This document shows, one piece after another, positions 17,601-25,828 of a DNA stretch of 64,000 nt; the first letter of the stretch is position 1, and every line of letters starts with the position of its first letter. The stretch lies in contig NZ_JAPEMU010000001.1 of the NCBI RefSeq assembly GCF_026342405.1, positions 4,154,001 to 4,218,000 on the forward strand, read 5' to 3'. The notes beneath the pieces were generated by a model. The model was not told the DNA's origin. It did not search any database and worked only from the letters and a program-made list of their open reading frames with translations. The position numbers were made by a program, and so were the translations under genes. Origin of the DNA: Kitasatospora sp. NBC_00240 (GTDB lineage: Bacteria; Actinomycetota; Actinomycetes; Streptomycetales; Streptomycetaceae).

Positions 17601-17637
17601 CCGGCCGGCCGGAGCGGGACGCGCTCCGGCCGGCCGG
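17601..17637 (-). terminator. 16-bp hairpin terminator of the divIC-DUF501-ppx cluster
   Basis: Perfect 16-bp arms 17601-17616 and 17622-17637 with a 5-nt loop, 14 bp past the ppx stop codon on the minus strand. Confidence 0.8.
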
Positions 17638-17650
17638 GCCGGGCCGACGG

Positions 17651-18595
17651 TCAGGCCTGGACGACGCTCCAGGCGATGCCGTCCAGGATGTCGTGCTCGC
17701 TGACGACCACCTCGGCGGCGCCCGTCCGCCCCATGATCTCCAGCAGCTCCAGCGCGCCGGCCGCGATCACGTCGACCCGCCCCGGGTGCATGGCGGGGAT
17801 GGCCGCGCGCTCGGCGTGCGTGGAGGCCAGCAGCCGGCCGGCGATCTCCGCGACCTGGTCGCGCGAGATCCGCGAGTGGTGGATCCGCTCCGAGTCGTAC
17901 TCGGGCAGGTCCAGCGCGATCGCGGACACCGTGGTGACGGTGCCGGCCAGGCCGACCAGGGTGGCCGCGCCGGTCAGCGGGACGTCCTCGGCGGCCTTGT
18001 CCAGCTCGCCCCGGATGTGCGCCTTGGCGGCGGAGATCTGCCCCAGCGTGGGCAGCTCGGCGCCGGCGAAGTGCCGCTCGGTCAGCCGGACGCAGCCGAC
18101 GTCCACCGAGCGGGCCGCCTGCACGTCGTCCGTGCCCAGCACGAACTCGGTGGAGCCGCCGCCCAGGTCGAAGACCAGGTAGGGCGAGGGGAACTGACCG
18201 CCGGTCAACTCCTTGGTCGCGCCGACGAAGGAGAGCCGCGCCTCCTCGTCCCCGCTGACCACCTCGGGGGCCACGCCCAGGATGTCCCGGACGCCCTTGG
18301 TGTACTCGTCGCTGTTCTCGGCGTCGCGCGAGGCGCTGGTCGCCACGAACCGGATCCGGTCCGGCGCGACCCCGTACGAGCTGATCACCTCGGCGTACTC
18401 GCGGCAGGCCGCGAAGGTCCGCTCCAGCGCCTCCGGGGCGAGCCGGCCGGTCCGGTCGACGCCTTGGCCGAGCCGGTTGATGACCATCCGGCGGTCGAGG
18501 TCGGTGATCTCGCCGGTCTCCGGGTCGAGGTCGGCGACCAGCAGCCGGATCGAGTTGGTGCCGCAGTCGATCGCGGCCACCCTGGTGGTGCTCAT
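17651..18595 (-). CDS. ppx: Ppx/GppA exopolyphosphatase
   Basis: A 314-residue member of the ASKHA superfamily that removes terminal phosphate from polyphosphate or from pppGpp. The N-terminal phosphate-binding loop VAAIDCGTNSIRLLVAD (residues 6-22) and the second loop VFDLGGGSTEFVLG (about 140-153) are intact. A catalytic Glu is expected near FVATSASRDAENSDE. At about 310 residues it is the short actinobacterial form lacking the C-terminal HD domain. The start ATG overlaps the stop of the DUF501 gene (ATGA, 4 bp), so translation is coupled. It is last in the divIC-DUF501-ppx cluster. Confidence 0.9.
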   Translation of the reverse strand: MSTTRVAAIDCGTNSIRLLVADLDPETGEITDLDRRMVINRLGQGVDRTGRLAPEALERTFAACREYAEVISSYGVAPDRIRFVATSASRDAENSDEYTKGVRDILGVAPEVVSGDEEARLSFVGATKELTGGQFPSPYLVFDLGGGSTEFVLGTDDVQAARSVDVGCVRLTERHFAGAELPTLGQISAAKAHIRGELDKAAEDVPLTGAATLVGLAGTVTTVSAIALDLPEYDSERIHHSRISRDQVAEIAGRLLASTHAERAAIPAMHPGRVDVIAAGALELLEIMGRTGAAEVVVSEHDILDGIAWSVVQA

Positions 18596-19257
18596 GCGCC
18601 CTCCTCCTCGGCCGCGCGCTTCTTCGCGGCCCGCTCGGCGGCCAGCTGCTCCTTGGCGGCGATCACGGCCGCGTGGTCCTCGGCGGTGGCGCGCTGCTCG
18701 GCGACCCGGGCCGCGCTCTCGGCCACCTCGGCCGCGGAGACGCACGGGCCCTTGGCCCACCAGTCCTCCAGCATCCCGATCGCCTCGTCGCCGAGCGGGT
18801 TGACGCCGGGGCCGGCCGCCAGCGAGTGACCGACCAGCACGTGCAGGCACTTCACCCGGTCGGGCATGCCGCCGGCGCTCGGGAAGTTCTCCAGCACCTC
18901 GATCGCGTCCCGGCGGGCGATGTAGTCCTCGTGCGCCTTCCGGTAGGCGGTGGCCAGCTCCGGGTCCTCGGCGAGCCGGGCCGTCTGCTCCTTCATCACG
19001 CCGTCCGCCTCCAGGGTGCCGATCAGCGAGGCGGCCTTGGGGCAGGTCAGGTAGTAGAGGGTCGGGAACGGCGTGCCGTCCGCGAGGCGGGGGGCCGTCT
19101 CGACGACGTCCGGGTTGCCGCACGGGCAGCGGTGGGCGACGCCGCGCAGACCGCGCGGGACCCGGCCGAGCTGGGCGGCGATCGCGGCGACGTCGGTGTC
19201 CGCGACGGCCGCACCGGGGGTGGCGTCGGAGGCGGAAGGGGTGTTCTCAGTGGTCAT
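18592..19257 (-). CDS. DUF501 protein
   Basis: A 221-residue protein of the DUF501 family, which is almost always found between divIC and ppx in actinobacteria, as here. The conserved core includes AHRCPCGNPDVVETAPRLAD and PFPTLYYLTCPKAA (about residues 40-78), with three cysteines that could bind a metal, and CLHVLVGHSLAAGPGVNPLG further on. The C-terminal 45 residues are an Ala/Glu/Arg-rich helix, probably a coiled coil, beyond the usual family domain. Its start overlaps the end of divIC by 11 bp and its stop overlaps ppx by 4 bp. Function unknown; the context suggests a link to division or phosphate metabolism. Confidence 0.85.
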   Translation of the reverse strand: MTTENTPSASDATPGAAVADTDVAAIAAQLGRVPRGLRGVAHRCPCGNPDVVETAPRLADGTPFPTLYYLTCPKAASLIGTLEADGVMKEQTARLAEDPELATAYRKAHEDYIARRDAIEVLENFPSAGGMPDRVKCLHVLVGHSLAAGPGVNPLGDEAIGMLEDWWAKGPCVSAAEVAESAARVAEQRATAEDHAAVIAAKEQLAAERAAKKRAAEEEGA

Positions 19258-19729
19258 GGGGAGAGCTGTCTCTAGCGGGGGCAGGGGCGGGGGCGGCGGC
19301 GGGCGGGGCCAGGGCGGCCGTGTCGGCGGCGTCCACGGAGTCCCAGACGCTCGCGTACCAGGGCTTGGCGGCCTTCGCCGGGCCGGCGGCGCCGGCGCCG
19401 GCCGAGGAGGACTTGGCGGCGCCGGCGGCCGGGTCCACCGAGATGAACGGGGTCTCCCCCGGCATCGCGTAGTGCAGCCGGGCCCGGGCCTGGGCCTTGA
19501 CGAACTCCGGGTCCTGCCAGCGGGCCTTCTCCCGGCGGAGCTGCTCGACCTGCTGTCTGGCGTGTTCGGCCCTGGCGCGCTGGGCGGAGATCTCCGAGCG
19601 CTGGGAGATGAACTGGCGGGTGGGGTAGGCGAGGATCGCCACCAGGGAGCAGAGCACCAGGACGAGCACGGTCGCCCGGCTGGTGAATCGCGGGCGCGCC
19701 GCGAAGCCCGGAATCTTCCAGCCTGCCAT
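19247..19729 (-). CDS. divIC: Septum formation initiator DivIC/FtsB
   Basis: A 160-residue bitopic membrane protein of the FtsB/DivIC family. A short basic cytoplasmic tail leads to one transmembrane helix (about residues 20-38, ATVLVLVLCSLVAILAY). A heptad-rich coiled coil follows (about 42-72), then the conserved juxta-coil region DPEFVKAQARARLHYAMPGE. The Ala/Pro-rich C-terminus is variable. With FtsL and FtsQ it forms the divisome complex outside the membrane; in Streptomyces it is needed for efficient sporulation septation. First gene of the divIC-DUF501-ppx cluster; its ATG has AGGAGGGG upstream. Confidence 0.92.
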   Translation of the reverse strand: MAGWKIPGFAARPRFTSRATVLVLVLCSLVAILAYPTRQFISQRSEISAQRARAEHARQQVEQLRREKARWQDPEFVKAQARARLHYAMPGETPFISVDPAAGAAKSSSAGAGAAGPAKAAKPWYASVWDSVDAADTAALAPPAAAPAPAPARDSSPHDH

Positions 19730-19753
19730 CTCCCGTTACCCCTCCTGGTCGCG

Positions 19754-19799
19754 CCGGTGCCCCGGCCCCCACCCTACGGGGTGAGAGCCGGGGCACCGG
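19754..19799 (-). terminator. Hairpin between eno and divIC
   Basis: Perfect 13-bp arms CCGGTGCCCCGGC (19754-19766) and GCCGGGGCACCGG (19787-19799). Downstream of eno on the minus strand; probably a secondary terminator protecting divIC. Confidence 0.6.
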
Positions 19800-19812
19800 T
19801 GCAGCGGCTGTG

Positions 19813-19839
19813 TGTCCGCCCCCGTACTCGGGGCGGACA
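19813..19839 (-). terminator. Enolase terminator
   Basis: A 10-bp perfect stem TGTCCGCCCC/GGGGCGGACA with a 7-nt loop, about 35 bp past the eno stop. A further GAGGGC/GCCCTC hairpin lies between it and the stop codon. Confidence 0.75.
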
Positions 19840-19873
19840 GCTCTCGCCGAGGGCGTCAGCCCTCGTGGCGAGG

Positions 19874-21160
19874 TCAGGCCTCGTACTTGAAGCGCGGGAA
19901 GGCACCCCGGCCGGCGTACTCGGCGGCGTCGTCGAGGATCTCCTCGATGCGCAGCAGCTGGTTGTACTTGGCGACGCGCTCGGAGCGGGCCGGGGCGCCG
20001 GTCTTGATCTGGCCGCAGTTGGTGGCGACGGCGAGGTCGGCGATGGTGACGTCCTCGGTCTCGCCGGAGCGGTGCGACATCATGCAGCGGTAGCCGTTGC
20101 GCTGGGCCAGCTCGACGGCGTCCAGGGTCTCGGTGAGCGAGCCGATCTGGTTGACCTTCACCAGCAGCGCGTTGGCGGTGCCGGTCTCGATGCCCTTGGC
20201 GAGGCGCACCGGGTTGGTGACGAACAGGTCGTCGCCGACCAGCTGGACCTTGTCGCCGAGCTTGACGGTCATGGCCTTCCAGCCGTCCCAGTCCTGCTCG
20301 TCCAGCGGGTCCTCGATGGAGACCAGCGGGTACGAGGCGACCAGCTCGGCGTAGTAGTCGATGAGCTCGGCCGAGGAGAGGCCCTTGCCCTCGAACTGGT
20401 AGGCGCCGTCCTTGTAGAACTCGGAGGCGGCGACGTCCAGCGCCAGGGCGACGTCCTTGCCGGGCACGTAGCCGGCCTTCTTGATGGCCTCGACGATGAG
20501 GTCGAGCGCCTCGCGGTTGCTGTCCAGGTTGGGGGCGAAGCCGCCCTCGTCGCCCAGACCGGTGGAGAGGCCGCGCTCCTTCAGCACGCCCTTGAGCGTG
20601 TGGTAGACCTCGACGCCCCAGCGCACGGCCTCGGAGAAGGACTCCGCGCCGATCGGAGCGATCATGAACTCCTGGATGTCGACGTTGGAGTCCGCGTGCG
20701 AGCCACCGTTGAGGATGTTCATCATCGGGACGGGCAGGACGTGCGCGTTCGGGCCGCCGAGGTAGCGGAACAGCGGCAGGTCCGAGGCCTCGGAGGCGGC
20801 GTGGGCCACGGCGAGCGAGACGCCGAGGATGGCGTTGGCGCCGAGCGAGGACTTGTCGGGGGTGGCGTCCAGGTCGAGCATGGCCTGGTCGATCAGGCGC
20901 TGCTCGGTGGCGTCGTAGCCGACGAGCTCCGGGCCGATCTGCTCGATGACGGCCAGGACGGCCTTCTCCACGCCCTTGCCGAAGTAGCGGTTCTTGTCGC
21001 CGTCGCGCAGCTCAAGTGCCTCGAAGGCACCGGTGGAGGCGCCGGACGGGACAGCGGCACGGCCGGTGCTGCCGTCGTCGAGGCCGACCTCGACCTCGAC
21101 CGTGGGGTTGCCACGCGAGTCGAGAATCTCACGGGCTACGACGACATCAATGGACGGCAC
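19874..21160 (-). CDS. eno: Enolase
   Basis: A 428-residue enolase, the usual length, converting 2-phosphoglycerate to phosphoenolpyruvate in glycolysis. Conserved segments include the N-terminal REILDSRGNPTVEVEV, the loop SGASTGAFEALELRDGD, the catalytic Glu region GDEGGFAPN (about 206-214), the Mg-binding Asp/Glu positions (ALDVAASE, SIEDPLDE, VGDDLFVTN) and the signature LLVKVNQIGSLTET with the catalytic Lys; MSHRSGETED is also present. GTG start at 21160 with AGGAG. It is followed by two terminators, so it is monocistronic, between rpfA and divIC as in other Streptomyces chromosomes. Confidence 0.98.
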   Translation of the reverse strand: MPSIDVVVAREILDSRGNPTVEVEVGLDDGSTGRAAVPSGASTGAFEALELRDGDKNRYFGKGVEKAVLAVIEQIGPELVGYDATEQRLIDQAMLDLDATPDKSSLGANAILGVSLAVAHAASEASDLPLFRYLGGPNAHVLPVPMMNILNGGSHADSNVDIQEFMIAPIGAESFSEAVRWGVEVYHTLKGVLKERGLSTGLGDEGGFAPNLDSNREALDLIVEAIKKAGYVPGKDVALALDVAASEFYKDGAYQFEGKGLSSAELIDYYAELVASYPLVSIEDPLDEQDWDGWKAMTVKLGDKVQLVGDDLFVTNPVRLAKGIETGTANALLVKVNQIGSLTETLDAVELAQRNGYRCMMSHRSGETEDVTIADLAVATNCGQIKTGAPARSERVAKYNQLLRIEEILDDAAEYAGRGAFPRFKYEA

Positions 21161-21405
21161 GAGGCATCTCCTAGCGGAAGCAGGTATCCGCGGACCGTTG
21201 TGGAGTCCTGCGGACGATTGCGGAGTCGTTACGACCAGAGCCTAACCGCACGGGCTCTCCCGGCCACGTCGGCCTGGGTCCCGTCTCAGCGTGTGGCCGG
21301 GCTACCCACCGGTAGTTCACCTGGATGCCCCACGGGATGCACCCAGAGCGGGGCGAAAGCGGGCGAAGGGGGCCGCACCGGACGGCACGACCCCGCGCGC
21401 CGTGC

Positions 21406-22338
21406 TCAGCCGAGGTTCAGGACCTGGCCCGGCAGGATGAGGTTCGGGTCGCCGCCCACCACGGAGCGGTTGCCGTCGTACAGCGCGCCCCAGCCGCCGG
21501 CCACGTCCTGGCTGCCGGCGATCCCGCCCAGGGTGTCGCCGGGCTGCACGGTGTAGGCCCGCCCGGTCGTCGCGGCGGCGGGGGTGACCTGCGCGGCCGG
21601 TGCGGCGGGCTCGGCCGTGGGGGCGGTGCGGGTCTCGGACGCGTCGTCGCCCGCGTGGCGCTCGTAGACGTTCTGGTGGCTCGTCCAGTGCCAGCCGCCG
21701 TCGACCTGGTACCAGAAGACCTTGTTGGCGGCGTCCCAGCCGGTGCGGCCGGAGAAGTCCGGGTCCTGGGCCTCGCCGCGACCGGACGAGGCGCCCTGGT
21801 CGTCCGTCGAGACCTTCGCCCGGGTGGCCCGGGCCGGCTTCGACTGCGCCGGCTTGGCGGGCTTGGCGGTGGTGGGGGCGGGCTGCGCGCTCCTGGTGCC
21901 GGTGTCCTGCGAGGCGCTCTGCGGGGCGGCGTCCGCGGTGTCGACCTGGGCGGAGGCGCCGCCCTTCGTCAGGCCGGCCTTGACCGAGCAGACCGGCCAG
22001 GCGCCCGGGCCCTGCGAGGAGAGGACCTTCTCCGCGACGGCGATCTGCTGACCCTTGCTGGCCTTGTGCGCCTGCGGGGCGTACTGGCCGCCGCCGAAGG
22101 CCTTCCAGGTGCTCTGGCTGAACTGGAGTCCGCCGTAGTACCCGTTGCCGGTGTTGATGCTCCAGTTCCCGCCGCTCTCGCACTGGGCGACCTTGTCCCA
22201 GACGGACACGGGGGCCGCGTGGGCGCCGGTGGCGGCGAGGAGCGGCATCGCGAGCCCGACGCCGGCGACGCCGGCCACGGCGATGGCCTTCTCGGTCTGG
22301 GTACGACGACGGTGACGACCGTTACCAACGAACAGCAT
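21406..22338 (-). CDS. rpfA: Rpf-like cell-wall hydrolase with LysM domain
   Basis: A 310-residue secreted muralytic enzyme. The signal peptide (about 1-42, ending AHA) precedes a resuscitation-promoting-factor domain (about 43-120) with catalytic Glu54 in QCESGGNW and the YYGGLQFSQSTW block. A Thr/Ala/Pro/Lys-rich linker follows. The C-terminus is a LysM peptidoglycan-binding domain (YTVQPGDTLGGIAG to PGQVLNLG). ATG at 22338 is chosen over the upstream TTG at 22344 because GAGAGGGA is correctly spaced for it. The leader carries a c-di-AMP riboswitch (22356-22545), which in Streptomyces governs such hydrolases during germination and sporulation. Confidence 0.92.
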   Translation of the reverse strand: MLFVGNGRHRRRTQTEKAIAVAGVAGVGLAMPLLAATGAHAAPVSVWDKVAQCESGGNWSINTGNGYYGGLQFSQSTWKAFGGGQYAPQAHKASKGQQIAVAEKVLSSQGPGAWPVCSVKAGLTKGGASAQVDTADAAPQSASQDTGTRSAQPAPTTAKPAKPAQSKPARATRAKVSTDDQGASSGRGEAQDPDFSGRTGWDAANKVFWYQVDGGWHWTSHQNVYERHAGDDASETRTAPTAEPAAPAAQVTPAAATTGRAYTVQPGDTLGGIAGSQDVAGGWGALYDGNRSVVGGDPNLILPGQVLNLG

Positions 22339-22355
22339 GGACAAGTCCCTCTCCG

Positions 22356-22545
22356 CACGCCTGCGAGGTGAGCTGTCGGGTTCGGACCGGGAGGTGGCCC
22401 GGCCGCCTCGGGCGGAATCCTTCTTCCACCTGATGCGGCTTCACCCCAAGCCGTGGGGAACGGCAGAAAATCCTGGGTCCCCCGCCCCTGCCCAAGGGTC
22501 TGGTCGGTTTCCCGGCAGCGCGGCGGGCAGGACTCGGCGTTCCGC
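22356..22545 (-). promoter_or_regulatory. ydaO-type cyclic-di-AMP riboswitch
   Basis: In the leader of rpfA the minus strand carries the conserved blocks of the ydaO/yuaA class in order: GCCGAGTCC near 22530-22538, TGGGGTGAAGCC near 22438-22449, and TCCGAACCCGACAGCTCACC (22367-22386) followed by AGGCGT. The closing helix ACGCC/GGCGT fits. This class binds c-di-AMP and turns expression off when bound. It stops about 20 nt from the rpfA start, close enough to influence the ribosome binding site or a transcription terminator. Confidence 0.9.
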
Positions 22546-22745
22546 GCACGGGTGTTCGCAGCTGCGAACACCAGGGAGAGTAGACAGATCCTCACATCAA
22601 TCACAAGCTCATATCGCATACATCACACGGAAATTACGACAGTCGGCGGATCGTTTACAAACCACGCCTAAATGTCCGCATTGATGCATGTTCTGAGCGC
22701 CCGTGAGCGAGTCTGTCCGACACGCCGTCAGCGTGACCGGGCCGG
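22546..22745. other. rpfA promoter region
   Basis: This 200-bp stretch between the riboswitch and the P450 stop codon is much lower in GC than the rest of the window. It contains GTGTTCGCAGCTGCGAACAC (22552-22571), a perfect 20-bp palindrome, and AT-rich sequence around 22590-22690 that should hold the rpfA promoter. No gene is visible. Confidence 0.55.
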
Positions 22746-23999
22746 TCAGAGCGCCTTCGCCGGGGTGAATTCGACCGGGAGTTCACGAAGTCCACGCATG
22801 ATCAGCCCACCGCGCCAGCGAAGTTCCTCCGGTTCCGCCGCAAGCCGCAGATCAGGCAGCCTGGTGAGCAGCGTGGCCAGTGCGGCCTGGCCCTCCAGCC
22901 GGGCCAGCGGCGCGCCGATGCAGTAGTGGATCCCGTGGCCGAAACCGAGGTGCGGATTGTCCTTGCGGGCGATGTCGAGGGTGTTCTCGTCCGCGAAACG
23001 TGCCGGATCGCGGTCCGCCGCCGCCAGCACCACCAGGACCGGGTCGCCGACCGGGATGTCCACCCCGCCGATGGTCAGCGGACGGGTCGCGAACCGCCAG
23101 GTGGCCAGCTCCACCGGGCCGTCGTAACGCAGCAGTTCCTCCACCGCGGTGGCCAGCAGCGCGCTCTCCCCCGCCGCCACCGAGTCCTGCAGCAGCGCGC
23201 GCTGCTCGGGGTGGCGCAGCAGCGCGTAGAAGCCGTTGCCGATCAGGTTGACGGTGGTCTCGAAGCCCGCGAACAGCAGGATGAAGGCCATCGCGGCGGC
23301 CTCGTTCTCGGTGAGGTGCTCCCCGTGGTCACCGGCCCGGATCAACCCGGAGATCAGGTCGTCGCCCAGGTCGGCCCGCTTGCGGTGGATCAGCTCCAGC
23401 AGGTAGGACCGCATCTTCTTCACCGCGCGGGCCACCCCGCCGCGCGGGCCGCCGCCGTGCCGGATCATCATGCCCGCCCAGTCCCGGAAGTCGTCCTGGT
23501 CCTCGGGCGGGACGCCGAGCAGGTCGCAGATCGCGTAGATGGGGAGTGGGAAGGCGAACTCGTGGATCAGGTCGGCCGAGCCGCGCCCGGCGAAGGAGTC
23601 GATCAGCCGGTCGGTCAGCTGCTGCACCCTGGGCTCGAACTCCGCCACCCGGCGCGGTGTGAACGCCTTCGAGACCAGCCGCCGCAACCTGGTGTGGTCC
23701 GGCGGGTCGATGTTCAGCAGGTGTGTCATCAGGTCGGCGCTGCGCTCACCGGGGATCCCCACCCGCCCGGTGCGGTGCGCCTGCTCGCTGTGGTTCGCCG
23801 GGTTCTTCGAGAGCCGCCCGTCGGCCAGCGCCTGCCGGGCCTCCGCGTACCGGGTGACCAGCCAGGCGTCCACGCCGCTCGGCAGTGTGGTGCGGTGCAC
23901 CGGGGAGTGCTCGCGCAGCCACGCGTACGCGGGGTAGGGGTCGGCGGCGAACTCCCACGTGAAGAGGGGAGGCTGGGCGGGGTTCGGCTGATCCGGCAT
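22746..23999 (-). CDS. Cytochrome P450
   Basis: A 417-residue soluble bacterial P450 monooxygenase (class I size). The heme-ligand Cys360 lies in FGHGIHYCIGAPLARLE, the I-helix oxygen-activation motif is FAGFETT (AGxET rather than the commoner AGHET/AGHDT), and the K-helix ExxR is present near EELLRYDGP and ATWRFATRP. Such enzymes hydroxylate secondary metabolites or xenobiotics using ferredoxin. No ferredoxin gene is adjacent, so the redox partner comes from elsewhere. Divergent from a truncated SDR-like gene. ATG at 23999. Substrate cannot be predicted. Confidence 0.92.
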   Translation of the reverse strand: MPDQPNPAQPPLFTWEFAADPYPAYAWLREHSPVHRTTLPSGVDAWLVTRYAEARQALADGRLSKNPANHSEQAHRTGRVGIPGERSADLMTHLLNIDPPDHTRLRRLVSKAFTPRRVAEFEPRVQQLTDRLIDSFAGRGSADLIHEFAFPLPIYAICDLLGVPPEDQDDFRDWAGMMIRHGGGPRGGVARAVKKMRSYLLELIHRKRADLGDDLISGLIRAGDHGEHLTENEAAAMAFILLFAGFETTVNLIGNGFYALLRHPEQRALLQDSVAAGESALLATAVEELLRYDGPVELATWRFATRPLTIGGVDIPVGDPVLVVLAAADRDPARFADENTLDIARKDNPHLGFGHGIHYCIGAPLARLEGQAALATLLTRLPDLRLAAEPEELRWRGGLIMRGLRELPVEFTPAKAL

Positions 24000-24146
24000 G
24001 ACCTGACGGTATCCGGTGGCCGGCAGGCGTGAGCCTGGTCACCTGATGGGTAATCCCTGTCGCAGAGGGTCGTGACGTGCCTAGGATCCTCCGACATGTC
24101 TTTGGTGGGCGCCGGTGCGGTGTCGCCCACAGGGAGGAGCGCACCC

Positions 24147-24590
24147 ATGCGGGTAGCCGGGGCAGTGGTGGTCATCGCGGTACTGGACGGCGGTTCGGGA
24201 GCCGATCTGGCCCGCCGTTTCACGGCCGCCGGCGCCGCCGGGGTGCTCATCGCCGACCAGCACCCCAACCGGGCCGAGGACCTCGCCGCCGAACTGGACC
24301 GCCCCGGCTGCCCGGTGGTCGGGGTGTGCGGCGACATCCACCGCCCCAGCGACGTGGCCGCCCTGGTCGACACCGCGGAGAAGCACCTCGGCCCGATCGA
24401 CCTGTTCTGCGTCGCCGGGCCCGACGGCGAGCGGATCGTCTCGCCGGCCGAGCTGCCCGGCCACCTCGACCGGCTCGCCGAACTGCTCGCCCTCGTCGGC
24501 GAGGCGATCAGCGAGGTCGTCCCGCCGCAGCGCCGGCCCGCGGACGACCAAGCGCTCACCGGCACCGCCGCGGGCACCGAGCGCGGCTGA
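24147..24590 (+). CDS. Truncated SDR-like Rossmann protein
   Basis: A 147-residue protein resembling only the N-terminal half of a short-chain dehydrogenase. It has the first strand and a glycine-rich turn (VLDGGSGADLARRF), but the turn departs from TGxxxGIG. The acidic strand (GVLIADQHPN), the D-I/V strand (GVCGDIHRPSDV) and a degenerate NNAG region (LFCVAGPDG) follow. The catalytic Tyr-x-x-x-Lys and the C-terminal half are absent. The ATG at 24147 has GGGAGGAG upstream, so it is probably still translated. It may be a decayed enzyme or a small nucleotide-binding protein. Confidence 0.6.
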   Translation: MRVAGAVVVIAVLDGGSGADLARRFTAAGAAGVLIADQHPNRAEDLAAELDRPGCPVVGVCGDIHRPSDVAALVDTAEKHLGPIDLFCVAGPDGERIVSPAELPGHLDRLAELLALVGEAISEVVPPQRRPADDQALTGTAAGTERG

Positions 24591-24698
24591 CGCCGGACCC
24601 GTCCGACCCCGCGCCACCCGACCTCGCGCCGTCGGCCGCGCTCCGTCCGACCCCGGCCGGCCGCCCGCGTGCCCGGCGCAGAGCCCGGGCGGCCCGGC

Positions 24699-25709
24699 TC
24701 AGTCCGCCAGGCCCTCCGCCGCCCGGACCTCCCGGCGGTAGCCGCGGGCACTCGCCCGGAGCGCGGCGTCCACGTCCACGCCGGCGTCGTGCGCCCGCTG
24801 CGCCACCGCGAGCAGCAGCCGGCCCGCCGACTCCGCGGTCAGCTCCGCCGGCAGCTCGTACGGGGCGTCCGGCACGGCGGTGAAGCCCGCGCGACGTACC
24901 CGGGAGACCAGCTTCGCCGCGTACGCCAGTGCCGGCAGGCCGGCCGGCACACCGTCCAGGACGGACTCGCGCTGCTTCTCGGCCGCCTTCAGCTGCTCCC
25001 AGTTCGCCTCGACCGCGGCCGTCCCCTCGGCCTCGACGTCGCCGAAGACGTGCGGGTGGCGGTACATCAGCTTCTCGACGATGTCGCCCGCGACGTCGTC
25101 GATGGAGAACGGGTCCTCGGAGTGCTCCTCCGCGATCCGCGAGTGGAAGAACACCTGCAGCAGGACGTCCCCGAGCTCCTCGCGCAGTGTCTCGCGGTCG
25201 CCCTCCTCGATCGCCTCGACCAGCTCGAAGGCCTCCTCCACCAGGTACTTCACCAGCGAGGCATGGGTCTGCTCGGCGTCCCACGGGCAGCCGCCGGGCG
25301 ACCGCAGCCGGTCCATCACCGAGGCCAGGTCGAGCAGCCGCGCGCCCGGCAGGTCGTAGGAGCCGGGCAGCAGCTCGATCTCGGGCACCGACCCGGCCTC
25401 CTCGACCGCGAGCCGGGCGAGCGCGTCGGTCAGGCCCGGGTCGCCGTCGGGGCTGCCCAGCCAGACGGTGACCCGCTCGGGCCCGGCGGACAGCCGGCGG
25501 GCCAGCGCGGGGGCGGTGCCACGCTCGACGATCTCCACCTGGACACCCGCCTGGCGGACGGCGGGCAGCTGCGGGTGCGCCGGGTCCGCCGCCAGCACCA
25601 GGCCCGCGCCGCGCAGGGCTTCCCAGGCCGGCCAGGACATCAGACCGGGGGCGACCCGGTGGGTGGTGGTGAGCAGGATCAGCTTCGGGGCTGCCGTAGA
25701 CGTGGTCAC
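24699..25709 (-). CDS. mazG: MazG-family nucleotide pyrophosphohydrolase
   Basis: A 336-residue MazG. The C-terminal MazG domain (from about residue 128) begins MDRLRSPGGCPWDAEQTHAS and has the metal-binding EEAFELVEAIEEGD and EELGDVLLQVFFHSRI helices (ExxE-12-ExxD pattern). A second, degenerate MazG module follows (about 255-336). The N-terminal 115 residues are an additional domain seen in actinobacterial MazG (KLILLTTTHRVAPGLM onward), which resembles part of a tetrapyrrole methylase fold as in the fused YabN proteins, but without a clear SAM site. It hydrolyses dNTPs and NTPs to monophosphates. The start is GTG at 25709. It lies downstream of the SurA-like lipoprotein gene on the same strand, with about 120 bp between. 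Confidence 0.88.
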   Translation of the reverse strand: MTTSTAAPKLILLTTTHRVAPGLMSWPAWEALRGAGLVLAADPAHPQLPAVRQAGVQVEIVERGTAPALARRLSAGPERVTVWLGSPDGDPGLTDALARLAVEEAGSVPEIELLPGSYDLPGARLLDLASVMDRLRSPGGCPWDAEQTHASLVKYLVEEAFELVEAIEEGDRETLREELGDVLLQVFFHSRIAEEHSEDPFSIDDVAGDIVEKLMYRHPHVFGDVEAEGTAAVEANWEQLKAAEKQRESVLDGVPAGLPALAYAAKLVSRVRRAGFTAVPDAPYELPAELTAESAGRLLLAVAQRAHDAGVDVDAALRASARGYRREVRAAEGLAD

Positions 25710-25828
25710 CCTCCGAACCTACCGGTCCGTGCCCGGGCCCCGGGCACGGCTGCCGGGCCGTGGACGGCGGCCGGGCCGGGCGAGCACCCGGACCCGGCGG
25801 GCGCCCCGGCCGGGCGGTCGGGCCGGCT

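Larger units (their letters stand above)
17129..17650. other. Intergenic region upstream of ndh
   Basis: These 522 bp hold the ppx-side terminator (17601-17637), the Rex-like site and presumably the ndh promoter and a long leader of about 300 nt. Minus-strand open frames here have no family resemblance or supporting ribosome binding site. A lower-GC stretch at 17226-17290 could contain the promoter, but I found no clean -10/-35 pair. Confidence 0.5.
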
